Shown here: positions 21,978-30,391 of the stretch, piece by piece | Layout: every line of letters begins with the position of its first letter | Numbering within the stretch: position 1 is the stretch's first letter | DNA from: Tumebacillus permanentifrigoris | GTDB lineage: Bacteria; Bacillota; Bacilli; Tumebacillales; Tumebacillaceae | Length of the DNA stretch: 64,000 nucleotides | Assembly: GCF_003148565.1 (NCBI RefSeq) | Contig: NZ_QGGL01000006.1 | Coordinates: 1 to 64,000, forward strand | Direction of reading: 5' to 3' | Program-made: the position numbers and the translations under genes | The notes under the pieces: generated by a model | What the model saw: only the letters and a program-made list of their open reading frames with translations | What the model was told of the DNA's origin: nothing | Databases searched by the model: none

Positions 21978-23080
21978 GCAAGACGATTGGACAAGGGTTG
22001 GAACGCGGGGTGTTTCCTGGCGTGGTGGCGTGTGTGTCTGTACAGGGGGAGCCGGTGTTCTATGAGGCTCACGGTGCGGCGGAAGTGCTGCCCAACGAGC
22101 GGGCGATGCTGTTGGACACGAGATTCGATCTGGCCCAATTGACCCAGGTGGTGGCGACGATGCCCGCGGTCCTGCGGTCGGTGCAACTGGGCAAACTGTC
22201 GCTGGTCGATCCGATCGTTCGCTATCTGCCGGAGTTTGCCACTGGGATTGACCGCTACTCGAAGGCGCAGATCAACGCCTTCCACCTCCTGACCCACACG
22301 TCGGGACTGCCGACGTGGAGACCGATGTTCCTGACCGCACGCGGAATCAAAGCCTATCTGCGCCAACTGGCCGACACGCCGTTGGAGACAGCACCCGGCA
22401 CGCGAGCGATCCAGAGCGACCTCGGCTATCTGTTGCTCGGCTTCTTGCTCGAGCGCGTCTGGGACAGACCCTTGCAGGACATCTGCGAGAAGTTGGTGTT
22501 CCAACCGCTGGGCATGACGAGCACTTCGTTTGCAGGGGAAGGCTTGCCCGCTGACTTATGTGCGGCCACGGAGATCGGCAACGAATGGGAGCGCAAGAGC
22601 TGTGACCAACGCGAAGCCGCCTCCTTCCCTTGGCGCGGCAACACGATCTGCGGCGAAGCGCATGATAGCAATGCCTTCTATGGACTCGATGGCGTGGGGG
22701 GACAGGCTGGACTGTTCTCCACCGCCGCCGACCTCAACCAATTCGCTGAACTCTGGGTGCGCAAGGGCATCGTGCGCCGCGAGCGCTTCCTCGACACCAC
22801 GCTGGTGACGCTGGCCACATCTGCACATGGAGAGGCGAGCGGGCGAAGTTTTGGATTCGGCTGGGAGCTGGCCGGGGAGGCGTGTGCCATCGGGTCGACA
22901 GTCCCGTCGAATTCGTTCGGCCTCAGCGGTGGAACAGGTGTCTCCCTGTGGTGTGACCCTTTGAGCAAGACTACGTCTGTCCTGCTCACCAACAGCATCC
23001 ACCCCGAGACGAGCGAGTCGCGCGCTGATGACTTGGCGAGATGGCGGGAGCAATTCCACGTCCGCGCCTTTCAAGGGTAG
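21974..23080 (+). CDS. Beta-lactamase/serine-hydrolase family pseudoenzyme
   Basis: A 368-residue protein with the class C beta-lactamase (Beta-lactamase, PF00144) fold: LTHTSGLPTWRP, TPLETAPGTRAI, LGYLLLGFLLERVW, FQPLGMTSTSF, GLDGVGGQAGLFSTAADL, VSLWCDP and VLLTNSIHPE align well with YbbE/EstB-like members. The catalytic residues do not. The S-x-x-K motif is AQLTQ (Gln55 and Gln58 replace Ser and Lys). The Y-S-N/D motif is IQSD (Gln147 replaces Tyr). The HTG motif is LSG (Leu317 replaces His). It should lack hydrolase activity and may bind peptidoglycan or another ligand. GGAGG lies nine bases before ATG 21974. No signal peptide seen. Confidence 0.85.
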   Translation: MRKTIGQGLERGVFPGVVACVSVQGEPVFYEAHGAAEVLPNERAMLLDTRFDLAQLTQVVATMPAVLRSVQLGKLSLVDPIVRYLPEFATGIDRYSKAQINAFHLLTHTSGLPTWRPMFLTARGIKAYLRQLADTPLETAPGTRAIQSDLGYLLLGFLLERVWDRPLQDICEKLVFQPLGMTSTSFAGEGLPADLCAATEIGNEWERKSCDQREAASFPWRGNTICGEAHDSNAFYGLDGVGGQAGLFSTAADLNQFAELWVRKGIVRRERFLDTTLVTLATSAHGEASGRSFGFGWELAGEACAIGSTVPSNSFGLSGGTGVSLWCDPLSKTTSVLLTNSIHPETSESRADDLARWREQFHVRAFQG

Positions 23081-23081
23081 G

Positions 23082-23121
23082 GAAAAAAGACCGATACCGC
23101 CGAGGCGGGCCGGTCTTTTTT
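23082..23121 (+). terminator. Terminator after the pseudoenzyme gene
   Basis: AAAAAAGACCG and CGGTCTTTTTT pair around a GC-rich inner hairpin. Confidence 0.9.
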
Positions 23122-23196
23122 CGTGCCCGTCCAAGCAAATGGGGCTTCGATCCCATATCTTGCAAGAAGAGACCATTTTGCGAGGAGGGAGATTGG

Positions 23197-23838
23197 ATGT
23201 TTGTCTACACAGCACTCGGAGACTCGATCACCTATGGGGAAAACGCGACGTCGCGAACCAGTCGCTATGTGCATCTCGTCGCGCAGGAAGCTGGGCAGCG
23301 GCGAGGCGGGTCGGAGGTGCAGGTTTTGGCGCGACCTGGGTGGACGAGTGGCACACTGGCGTCCGTGGCCTTTTGGAATTCTGCCTACCCGCTGCAACGA
23401 GCATCGGACGTGACGATCTGGATCGGGGGCAACGATCTGCTGGTGGCGGGGTTGCGCGTTCTGCGCGGAGCACCCGCATCCTCTGTCGAGGCAGCTCTGG
23501 CACAATACGGTCGCAACTTGAACCGGCTGGTTGCCGCCATCAAGTCGGTCAGTCCGGCGCGCCTCGTGCTCTGCACCCAGTACAATCCCTTTCCGCACTC
23601 GCAGATCGCGGTGGAGGCACTCCGGGCATTGAACACCGTGACGATCGAGACCGCGAAATCGAATGGAATTCTGTGCGCACCGACCGCTGCTTGTATCGAC
23701 GGTCAACCGTCTAAACTGATCGCCGGGTATACGACAGGGCGGGTAGAAGATGTGATGCACGCACGCATTTTGCCTGTGCATCCCAACGATGCGGGGCACC
23801 GTGCCATCGCCGAAGGAATTGGTTCGATCCTGCGCTGA
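23197..23838 (+). CDS. SGNH/GDSL hydrolase
   Basis: A 213-residue esterase/lipase-like protein. Block I is ALGDSITYG with the nucleophilic Ser, block III IWIGGNDLL and block V HPNDAGHRAIAE with the catalytic Asp/His. No signal peptide, so it probably acts in the cytosol; substrate unknown. ATG 23197 follows CGAGGAGGGAG. A longer upstream frame runs through the preceding terminator and is not real. Confidence 0.9.
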   Translation: MFVYTALGDSITYGENATSRTSRYVHLVAQEAGQRRGGSEVQVLARPGWTSGTLASVAFWNSAYPLQRASDVTIWIGGNDLLVAGLRVLRGAPASSVEAALAQYGRNLNRLVAAIKSVSPARLVLCTQYNPFPHSQIAVEALRALNTVTIETAKSNGILCAPTAACIDGQPSKLIAGYTTGRVEDVMHARILPVHPNDAGHRAIAEGIGSILR

Positions 23839-23852
23839 TTCTGAGGTATAAT
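23823..23852 (+). promoter_or_regulatory. Possible promoter of the FadR-type regulator
   Basis: TTCGAT (23823-23828), 18-base spacer, perfect -10 TATAAT (23847-23852). Confidence 0.45.
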
Positions 23853-23891
23853 GGAACTAACAAAAATTCTGACATCTTCCGAGGGACACCC

Positions 23892-24602
23892 GTGAAAATG
23901 AACCGATCCAAGTCGAAAAAAACATACGAGCAAGTCGCGGAGCAGATCAAGTGGATGATCGAGCAAGGACACCTGCAGCCAGGTGACAAACTGCCGCCGA
24001 TGAATGAACTCGCGATTGAGTTCGGCGTTTCCCGTCCGACGGTGCGCGAGGCGTTCTCGACGCTGGTCGGCATGGGGCTGATCGATCTGCGGCATGGAGA
24101 AGGCACGTTCGTGCAAAAAATCGATGTGCAGACGATGATCACCGAACCGATGAACGCCGCGCTGCTGTTGGGACGCGGCAAGCTGCGGGAGTTGCTGCAG
24201 GTACGGCGCCTGCTTGAAGTCGGCACGGTCAGGATGGCTTGCGCAGAGGCGAGCGAGCTGCGTCTGGCAGCTGTGCGGAGCGCTCTGGAACGAATGGAAT
24301 CGGTCTCGACCAAGCAGACGGTCGAGGAGCGGGTTGGGGCGGACTTGCAGTTTCACCTCGCCATTGCTGAAGTATCCGGCAACTATGTATTGCTAAACTT
24401 GATGAACACCTTGACGGAGACGATCCGCAGCGTCGTGCGCCTCGTGTGGTTGGATGAGGAGCGGGCGGCGGGATTGGTCGAGGAGCATCGAGCGCTCTAT
24501 CGGGCGCTCCTCGCAGGGGACAAGCCTTTGGCGGAGCGGTTGATCGTAGAGCATCTCGACGCATCCGAACGGCTGATGGAGCAGAGCAAGCCTTCCCTGT
24601 AA
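23892..24602 (+). CDS. GntR-family regulator with FCD domain (FadR subfamily)
   Basis: A 236-residue repressor. The N-terminal winged helix reads TYEQVAEQIKWMIEQGHLQPGDKLPPMNELAIEFGVSRPTVREAFSTL, then LIDLRHGEGTFV. The FCD effector domain (about 95-230) has LLQVRRLLEVGTVRMA, ADLQFHLAIAEVSGN and EEHRALYRALLAGD, containing its metal/ligand histidines. Targets are unknown; the YitT gene starts 27 bases downstream and may share its transcript. GTG 23892 or ATG 23898 could start it. Confidence 0.92.
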   Translation: MKMNRSKSKKTYEQVAEQIKWMIEQGHLQPGDKLPPMNELAIEFGVSRPTVREAFSTLVGMGLIDLRHGEGTFVQKIDVQTMITEPMNAALLLGRGKLRELLQVRRLLEVGTVRMACAEASELRLAAVRSALERMESVSTKQTVEERVGADLQFHLAIAEVSGNYVLLNLMNTLTETIRSVVRLVWLDEERAAGLVEEHRALYRALLAGDKPLAERLIVEHLDASERLMEQSKPSL

Positions 24603-24629
24603 CCTCGAAGTACAGTGAGGAGGAGAGAG

Positions 24630-25526
24630 ATGGAGCAAAGTTCAGAAAGCACCAACAGAAGTGCTCGCCTACATAAGCGGCAGCCGCTAGGGTTCCACTT
24701 GAAACGGATGTTTTTCATCACGCTCGGTTCCTTGATGGTCGGGGTGTCGCTGGAGATCTTTCTCGTCCCGAATTCGATCATCGACGGCGGGGTGATCGGC
24801 CTGTCAATCCTCGCGGCCCATCTAACAGGGTGGCCGATTGGGTTGTACACGTTCTTGCTCAATCTGCCGTTCCTGTGGGTTGGGTACAGACAGATCGGGC
24901 AAACGTTTGCGATGACGACGCTGGTGGCGGTTGCGTTGATGTCAGTGTTCGTCTCGCTGTTGCACACTAACCAGCCGTTAACAGGTGATCCGTTGCTCGC
25001 GGCGGTTTTTGGCGGCATCGTGATGGGGATTGGTGTGGGAACGATCATCCGCTATGGCGGGTCGCTCGACGGCACGGAGATCATCGCCATCCTACTGACG
25101 CGCAAAATGGCGTTCTCTGTCGGGGAGATCGTGATGTTCTTTAACATCTTCATCCTCGGCAGTGCCGGATTCGTGTTCGGCTGGGATCACGCGATGTATT
25201 CGCTGATCGCCTACTTCGTTGCCTTCAAGATGATCGACATCACCGTAGAAGGGTTGGACGAGTCCAAGTCGGTCACGATCATCGCGGAGACGCCAGACGA
25301 CATCTCCGACGCGATCCAGAGCCGCCTCGGTCGGGGCGTGACACACATCTACGGCAAGGGTGGCTTCACCGGAGAGGACAAGGAACTGCTATACGTGATC
25401 GTCACGCGGCTTGAAATCGCCAAACTCAAAAGCATCGTGCTGGAGTTTGATCCAGGTGCGTTCATCGCCATCGAGCATGTCGCAGATGTGACGGGCGGGC
25501 GGTTCCGCAAGAAGGCGATACATTAA
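24630..25526 (+). CDS. YitT family membrane protein (DUF161/DUF2179)
   Basis: A 298-residue protein with five membrane helices: FFITLGSLMVGVSLEIFLVPN, GGVIGLSIL, YGGSLDGTEIIAILL and the later segments of the YitT_membrane domain. A C-terminal cytosolic DUF2179 domain follows (about 215-295, SVTIIAETPDDISDAIQSRL, GVTHIYGKGGFTGEDKELLYVIVTRLE). The substrate is unknown. ATG 24630 follows GTGAGGAGGAG. Cotranscribed with the FadR-type regulator. Confidence 0.93.
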   Translation: MEQSSESTNRSARLHKRQPLGFHLKRMFFITLGSLMVGVSLEIFLVPNSIIDGGVIGLSILAAHLTGWPIGLYTFLLNLPFLWVGYRQIGQTFAMTTLVAVALMSVFVSLLHTNQPLTGDPLLAAVFGGIVMGIGVGTIIRYGGSLDGTEIIAILLTRKMAFSVGEIVMFFNIFILGSAGFVFGWDHAMYSLIAYFVAFKMIDITVEGLDESKSVTIIAETPDDISDAIQSRLGRGVTHIYGKGGFTGEDKELLYVIVTRLEIAKLKSIVLEFDPGAFIAIEHVADVTGGRFRKKAIH

Positions 25527-25542
25527 AAAACGGACGTGCATA

Positions 25543-25582
25543 CGAAAAAGCCCCGCTGTCGGAGACAGCGGGGCTTTTTTTT
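25543..25582 (+). terminator. Terminator after the YitT gene
   Basis: AAAAAGCCCCGCTGTC pairs perfectly with GACAGCGGGGCTTTTT around GGA. Confidence 0.95.
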
Positions 25583-25631
25583 CCCAGTTGAAGACCTGTA
25601 AATGTAGACGTATAATGAAAGTTGGGATTGT

Positions 25632-25952
25632 TTATTGCGTAATAAATTGTGACTTCGGTCCTACGTCAGCGAAACTTGCGCTGTCGCTGAGGTCACCGAT
25701 GCTGATGTTGTATTCACCAGAATCGAAGTTGGAATTCGACATGCGATCGGAGAGGTTTTGCTTGATCGCGTCTTTTTGGTCGGAGGACAGCGAGTTGAAG
25801 ATTTTTTTCATGCTCATCTCTTCGGTCGGGTATTCACCGGAATTGGCAGCGCCTGTTGCGCCCATTTCCATCAACGACAGAGCGGATGAAGCAACGCCTA
25901 CAAAGAGGCCGACGGCCAATGCGATCGAGAGGCCATGCGATTTTTTTGCCAT
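25632..25952 (-). CDS. Secreted or membrane-anchored hypothetical protein under c-di-GMP riboswitch control
   Basis: A 106-residue protein: a lysine start followed by one hydrophobic segment (LSIALAVGLFVGVASSALSL), which may be a signal peptide or an anchor. Then comes a polar, Ser/Asp/Asn-rich mature part (EEMSMKKIFNSLSSDQKDAIKQNLSDRM). No family recognised. It lies behind a c-di-GMP-I riboswitch and a strong promoter, so its level should follow c-di-GMP. A surface or biofilm role is the plausible inference. The ribosome site GAAAGGA is in the riboswitch tail. Confidence 0.8.
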   Translation of the reverse strand: MAKKSHGLSIALAVGLFVGVASSALSLMEMGATGAANSGEYPTEEMSMKKIFNSLSSDQKDAIKQNLSDRMSNSNFDSGEYNISIGDLSDSASFADVGPKSQFITQ

Positions 25953-25967
25953 TTTAGGATCTGTCCT

Positions 25968-26056
25968 TTCGGTAACCCGGCTGCCTTAGCGGGGGAATCC
26001 CCGTCGGTAGGCCCGTGGCTTTGCGTCCCACCCTTTCGGAGTGGTATGCCCTTGTC
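25968..26056 (-). promoter_or_regulatory. c-di-GMP-I (GEMM) riboswitch
   Basis: The minus strand reads ACAAGGGCATACCACTCCG, then AAAGGGTGGGACGCAAAGCC, ACGGGCCTACC, a variable CGGGGATTCCCCCG hairpin, and AAGGCAGCCGGGTTACCG. These are the conserved GEMM-I elements: the GGGACGCAAAGCC core, the GAAA tetraloop (CCGAAAGG) and its receptor region. The GAAAGGACAG that follows is probably the ribosome site, so control is likely translational. It opens the 5' leader of 25632-25952. Confidence 0.92.
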
Positions 26057-26128
26057 GTTTGATAGACCGATTTATTATCCAAGAGTAGGTAAGTTAATAA
26101 GCTAAAATAACGTCATGTCCTGTTCTCT

Positions 26129-26157
26129 ATATTATTCGTGTCTAATCTGAAAGTCAA
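26129..26157 (-). promoter_or_regulatory. Promoter of the c-di-GMP riboswitch gene
   Basis: On the minus strand TTGACT, 17-base spacer, TAATAT, about 70 bases before the aptamer. Confidence 0.75.
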
Positions 26158-26246
26158 GTGATGTTCAGGACTTTATACACTGTTACTTTGTAGTGCATTA
26201 GCCTTATGATACGAGAGAGAAAGAATATGAAAAGGGACGATGATCT

Positions 26247-27440
26247 GTGACGAATAATCATGACGAGTTCCTTCAAACGGACGAATTACCGAGCCGCAGC
26301 GCTCGTACAAAAGACAAGAAAACCAACCCCTTTCGTCAACTATTCAAGCGTAAACAAAAAATAGACACTGGTGCAAAAGTCCCGCAAAAGGTAGTCGAAA
26401 CGCGACAATCGGTTGCACGAGGTGAAACCGTGACTCCAGACCTATCTGAGCTACCTGCTCGGGTGAAAAAAGTCATTGAAGCCCCTGCACACGAACAAGT
26501 CGCGGCTGGGATCGAGGATGCGAGGATCGAGGACGCGCGGGTTGAGTTGCCGGAAACTCCGCTGGAGCCGAAGCCCAATGAGCTGGTGTTCTATCAAACC
26601 TTGCAAGCGGTGCAAGAGCAGGCCACCGCTCTGGCGGTTGCGCATCCCGCCGTTCCGGTGACGGTGAACACGCGCAAAGGGTTGCCGCGCTGGGTGTGGA
26701 TGGTCTTGGCCGGGTCGCTGGTCATCAATCTAGGGGCCGGCTACCTCGTCTACAAGTACCGCAAGGACAACGCGACCCCCGCAGCCAAACCAGCCGCAAC
26801 TCCGGCCGTCACCCCGGCGGCACAAGCTGCTGCCGTGGCCGCGCTAACACCGCAACAGCAAGAAGCGCTGAAGCAGTTGGCTGCACAACAAGCAGCCGAT
26901 ACCGTGCCGATCGTCAGGCAGGAAGTCGCCTGGTCGCTTGAACAAAAAGAAGCGCTCTCCAAAGGGGAGCGCACCCGGATCGAATCGGTCCTGAGCACCG
27001 TCAAAAAACCTGACGATTTCAAAAACGGCTCCTTCAACTTCGTGTTCGTCACCGGGGTCAACCAAGTTCAGGCCGTACACGGCGGCGGAGCGATCGTCTC
27101 CGCTTTTGTCAGCAACGGCTATCTGAAGGGATACTCCCCGAAGTTGATCAAACTGAACGTGTATTACGGGGCCCAACTGATCCTCTCCGGTGCCTACAAT
27201 GAAAAACTCAGCCAATGGGCACCTAACGATGTCTACATGATCCAGTTTGCCTTCACTCCGAACGACATTCGTGACGCTGCAGTTTTGGACAAAGTGTCCA
27301 AGAGCCCGACGGAGCAAACCAAACTGCGCTTTGAAGCGCGGATCGCCTTCGACCAAGCATCGAACAAACCGGGCGCTGAGAAGGAAGAAAAGTGGGAGCT
27401 GATGAACACCCACACCGACGTCCCGGTCATTAAGAAGTAG
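26247..27440 (+). CDS. Single-pass membrane protein of unknown function
   Basis: A 397-residue protein. Residues 1 to about 145 are cytosolic, charged and low in order. One helix (WVWMVLAGSLVINLGAGYLVY) is followed by an Ala/Pro-rich stalk (ATPAAKPAATPAVTPAAQ). Residues about 240-397 form a folded extracellular domain (FNFVFVTGVNQVQAVHGGGAIVSAFVSNGY, LKLNVYYGAQLILSG-like strands). GTG 26247 follows AAAAGGGA. It lies 17 bases before the Wzz/BY-kinase-like gene, which suggests a role in exopolysaccharide export or its control. No family recognised. Confidence 0.75.
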   Translation: MTNNHDEFLQTDELPSRSARTKDKKTNPFRQLFKRKQKIDTGAKVPQKVVETRQSVARGETVTPDLSELPARVKKVIEAPAHEQVAAGIEDARIEDARVELPETPLEPKPNELVFYQTLQAVQEQATALAVAHPAVPVTVNTRKGLPRWVWMVLAGSLVINLGAGYLVYKYRKDNATPAAKPAATPAVTPAAQAAAVAALTPQQQEALKQLAAQQAADTVPIVRQEVAWSLEQKEALSKGERTRIESVLSTVKKPDDFKNGSFNFVFVTGVNQVQAVHGGGAIVSAFVSNGYLKGYSPKLIKLNVYYGAQLILSGAYNEKLSQWAPNDVYMIQFAFTPNDIRDAAVLDKVSKSPTEQTKLRFEARIAFDQASNKPGAEKEEKWELMNTHTDVPVIKK

Positions 27441-27457
27441 ACAGGCGGTAAATTCAG

Positions 27458-28930
27458 ATGAAATTTCTCCTACTCAAATACTTCAAAGCGATTCAGAAAC
27501 GCCTCTGGCTGATCGTGCTGTTGATCATCTTTGCCGTCGGGACCTCCTATGGGGTGACCAAGTATACCGTGACCCCACAATACCGGGCAACGACCAAACT
27601 GATCGTCAACTTGAAGCCGACCGAGGATGTCGAGGCGTTCCTGAGCGATGTCATGGCCTATCCGAAATTGATGAAGACGTACAATGAATTGATCAAAAGT
27701 TATACCGTCACCTCGGCGGTCGTCGCACGGTTAGGTCTCAAGATGACACCTGAGGAATTGGGGGCCTCCGTGACGATCACTTCGATCAATGAATCGCAGA
27801 TCATCGCGATCCAAGTGCTCGACACGGACGACAAGCGGGTGACCCAGCTCGCCGATGAGATGGCGTACACGTTTATTGACAAACTGGAGCACATCATGCA
27901 GGCGGATAACGTCTTCGTGTTGGACAAGGCAGCCGGGCGCACGCCGACCAAGCTCAAGCCGAACCTCAAAATGAACTTGGCGATGGCGGTCGTGCTGAGT
28001 ACCCTCGCCGGGGTCGGCGGCGTCGTGCTGCGCGAGTACCTTGACTCCACCTTGAAAATGCGCGAGGAAGTCAAAGCGGCGCTCAATCTGGTCATGGTCG
28101 GTGAGATCAGCGTCTGGGGTCCACGGAAAAAACGCTTCGCTTGGGTGCGCAAACTCAGCTTCAAAAGGCTCCTGCTCGGCTGGAACGGAGGCGATGGGCG
28201 CAACCCGAAAGCCTACCAGCAAGCGGCAGCCTCGTTGGAACACTCGATGTTGCGAGCGGTGCCGACCAAGCAAAATCGTCGGATCTTGGAAGACTATCAG
28301 ACGCTGTACCGCAACCTCGTGCCGCTGAGTGTCCTGCAGGAGATCAAGACGCTGGCGATCACCTCCACGGTGCGGCAGGAAGGCAAGACGACCGTGTTGA
28401 CGCACTTCGCCGTGCTGCTCGCCCAGAGTGGCCAGCGCGTGCTGCTGATCGATGCGGACGTGGAGCACCCGACGTTGCATTTCATGCTGAGAATTCCCAA
28501 TGACATCGGGCTAGGCGACTGCCTGACCGGGCGGGTCGGCGTGCAGACGGCGATCCATGACACCCGAACGCAGAACTTGGACCTGCTGCCGATTGGCAAC
28601 ATGACACAAGCGGGTGTGCGAGCGCTCGGCACACAACCGTTCGAGTTACTGTTGCAAGAAGTGCGCGAGAAGTATGACATCGTGCTGATCGACACGCCTG
28701 CCCTCGGGGAGTCGCTGGTACCGCAAGTGGTCACCCCGCGTGCAGACGGTGTGCTGTTCCTCGTCGGCAGCGGTACGGTCGATCGTGACCAAGCCTTGTT
28801 GGCGCTTGATGCACTACGAGCGGCCGAGGCGAACGTCATCGGTGCAGTGCTCAACAACTTTGAAGGCAAGATGGAGAAGTCTCCCTTTTTCCTCGAACGC
28901 ATCGACAACCAGATCAAGCTCAGCCAATAA
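27458..28930 (+). CDS. Wzz chain-length/BY-kinase-like ATPase fusion
   Basis: A 490-residue protein joining a polysaccharide co-polymerase and a ParA/MinD-like ATPase. Wzz part: helix 1 (LWLIVLLIIFAVGTSYGV), extracytoplasmic domain with YRATTKLIVNLKP, helix 2 (MAVVLSTLAGVGGVVLREYLD). ATPase part: Walker A ITSTVRQEGKTTV, A' LLIDADVEHPTLH, Walker B YDIVLIDTPALG. There is no C-terminal tyrosine cluster, so it may not autophosphorylate as BY-kinases do. It probably controls exopolysaccharide polymer length. Other Wzx/Wzy genes are not in the window. Confidence 0.85.
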   Translation: MKFLLLKYFKAIQKRLWLIVLLIIFAVGTSYGVTKYTVTPQYRATTKLIVNLKPTEDVEAFLSDVMAYPKLMKTYNELIKSYTVTSAVVARLGLKMTPEELGASVTITSINESQIIAIQVLDTDDKRVTQLADEMAYTFIDKLEHIMQADNVFVLDKAAGRTPTKLKPNLKMNLAMAVVLSTLAGVGGVVLREYLDSTLKMREEVKAALNLVMVGEISVWGPRKKRFAWVRKLSFKRLLLGWNGGDGRNPKAYQQAAASLEHSMLRAVPTKQNRRILEDYQTLYRNLVPLSVLQEIKTLAITSTVRQEGKTTVLTHFAVLLAQSGQRVLLIDADVEHPTLHFMLRIPNDIGLGDCLTGRVGVQTAIHDTRTQNLDLLPIGNMTQAGVRALGTQPFELLLQEVREKYDIVLIDTPALGESLVPQVVTPRADGVLFLVGSGTVDRDQALLALDALRAAEANVIGAVLNNFEGKMEKSPFFLERIDNQIKLSQ

Positions 28931-28961
28931 AAAAGGACCCCGCGGGACGGGGTCCTTTTTC
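28931..28961. terminator. Bidirectional terminator
   Basis: AAAAAGGACCCCG pairs with CGGGGTCCTTTTT; used by the ATPase gene and the convergent glycosyltransferase. Confidence 0.92.
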
Positions 28962-29987
28962 TTATCTCGTGGTGCAGGAGTTTTTCGAATAGACGTTGTT
29001 GTACATCGTGCGGAAGGCTTCGAGTTCGCGCTCCAGTGAAAAGTGTTCGTGGATCGTCTGCAAGGCACCCTCGCTGACTTTGACCAGCGTCTGTTCATCG
29101 GTGTACAGGCGGGTGGCTTTCTCGACCAACTCGTCGCCGTCTGCATAGAGGAATCCATTCTCGCCGTCTTGGATCAAGTCACGGTTGCCAGGCACGTTCG
29201 AGGCGAGGATTGCCCGTCCCAGCGACATCGCTTCCAGCAAGGCATGTGACAGCCCTTCGGAGGTGGAGGTGTTCATCACGACATCGGCCGCACGGTACAG
29301 GTCTGCGATCTCCTCATACGGCACAGCGCCGAGGTAGCGGGCGAAGTCGGTATGTGTCGCAAACTGCTCCAGCACTTCTCTGTAGGTCGTGTCATCGAGT
29401 TTCTGGCCGGCCAGCACAAACCGCACTTGCGGATGCTGTTGGTGGACTCTCGCCAACGGTTCCAGCGCATCGAGCGGGCGCTTGACCGGGCGAATCCCCG
29501 CTACCAGCAAGAAAATAAAGTCGTCATCCTGCAAGCCAAAGTCGGCGCGCGTCTTGCCTACGCCCTGTGGCAGGTCGATTCCGAGGTTGATCGTCATCGC
29601 CTTGCCACTTGCTGCCGGATACACGTCGGCGAGACTGTCGGCTGCAGCTTGGGTCAGACAGATGATCGAGGACGCGTACTCGACAGCTTCGACCATGCTG
29701 GGGCGTGTATCGGGATGTATCAGATGTTCATTGACATCGGTGCCAGTCATCGTGAGCACGAAAGGTTTTTGATATTGCTTGGCAATCGGTGCGAGTTGGC
29801 GACCGGTGCTGTAGGCGTTGTAGGAGTGGATGATGTCAGCCGCTTCATAGTCTTGTGGTTGAACTTGGTCGAGCGCGAGACGCTTGATGTGAATGCCATG
29901 AGGTGCCAATCCTCGTTGCAGGCGACCCGAGTACGTCCAGTTTCCGCCAGAGGGCATATTGGGGGGCAGAACGATGAGTATGTTCAT
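28962..29987 (-). CDS. GT4-type glycosyltransferase
   Basis: A 341-residue GT-B fold enzyme. The N-terminal acceptor domain begins MNILIVLPPNMPSGGNWTYS. The C-terminal domain carries LLVAGIRPVKRPLDALE, VRFVLAGQKLD, RYLGAVPYEEIADLYRAADVVMNTSTSEGLSHALLEAM (the E-x7-E donor motif) and VPGNRDLI. The sugar and acceptor are unknown. It converges on the Wzz/ATPase gene and may serve the same polysaccharide. Confidence 0.9.
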   Translation of the reverse strand: MNILIVLPPNMPSGGNWTYSGRLQRGLAPHGIHIKRLALDQVQPQDYEAADIIHSYNAYSTGRQLAPIAKQYQKPFVLTMTGTDVNEHLIHPDTRPSMVEAVEYASSIICLTQAAADSLADVYPAASGKAMTINLGIDLPQGVGKTRADFGLQDDDFIFLLVAGIRPVKRPLDALEPLARVHQQHPQVRFVLAGQKLDDTTYREVLEQFATHTDFARYLGAVPYEEIADLYRAADVVMNTSTSEGLSHALLEAMSLGRAILASNVPGNRDLIQDGENGFLYADGDELVEKATRLYTDEQTLVKVSEGALQTIHEHFSLERELEAFRTMYNNVYSKNSCTTR

Positions 29988-30138
29988 ATTGGATCGTTCC
30001 TTTCGAAAGGTAACTGGCCTAAATGTACCCCTTCGCGGCGTCGTTGTCTGTGCGGTAAGTCACTTTTTCTGCGGAAACCGTTTTTATGGTATGATACCAA
30101 GGAACTCTCTTTTTTATAAGTACAAGGAGTGAACTTCT

Positions 30139-30366
30139 ATGTCGTTTTGGTATCGTTCGCCAATGGCCGTCAAGTTCCAGGTCTTCTTTTTCATCTGGAC
30201 TGTCACCGTTATGGCTTTATTTGCAATGGTCGGCATCTCGATTGCCCAGATCCACTGGGGCCGTGCGTTCTGGTATTTGGGCGGTGCGATCTTGATGGTC
30301 GGCATCGGGTTTATGATTCGCAAGCGCGTTCTGCGCGCGATGGGCGAGATCAAGCCGAAGGAATAA
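30139..30366 (+). CDS. Small two-helix membrane protein (DUF5325/YlaF-like)
   Basis: A 75-residue protein with two membrane helices (QVFFFIWTVTVMALFAMVGIS and AFWYLGGAILMVGIGFMI) and a basic end (RKRVLRAMGEIKPKE). The layout resembles the DUF5325 family. ACAAGGAGTG precedes ATG 30139. It lies 25 bases before a response-regulator gene and may be its operon partner. Confidence 0.72.
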   Translation: MSFWYRSPMAVKFQVFFFIWTVTVMALFAMVGISIAQIHWGRAFWYLGGAILMVGIGFMIRKRVLRAMGEIKPKE

Positions 30367-30391
30367 CGAAGTTTGCGGGAGGAGGGTGGCT

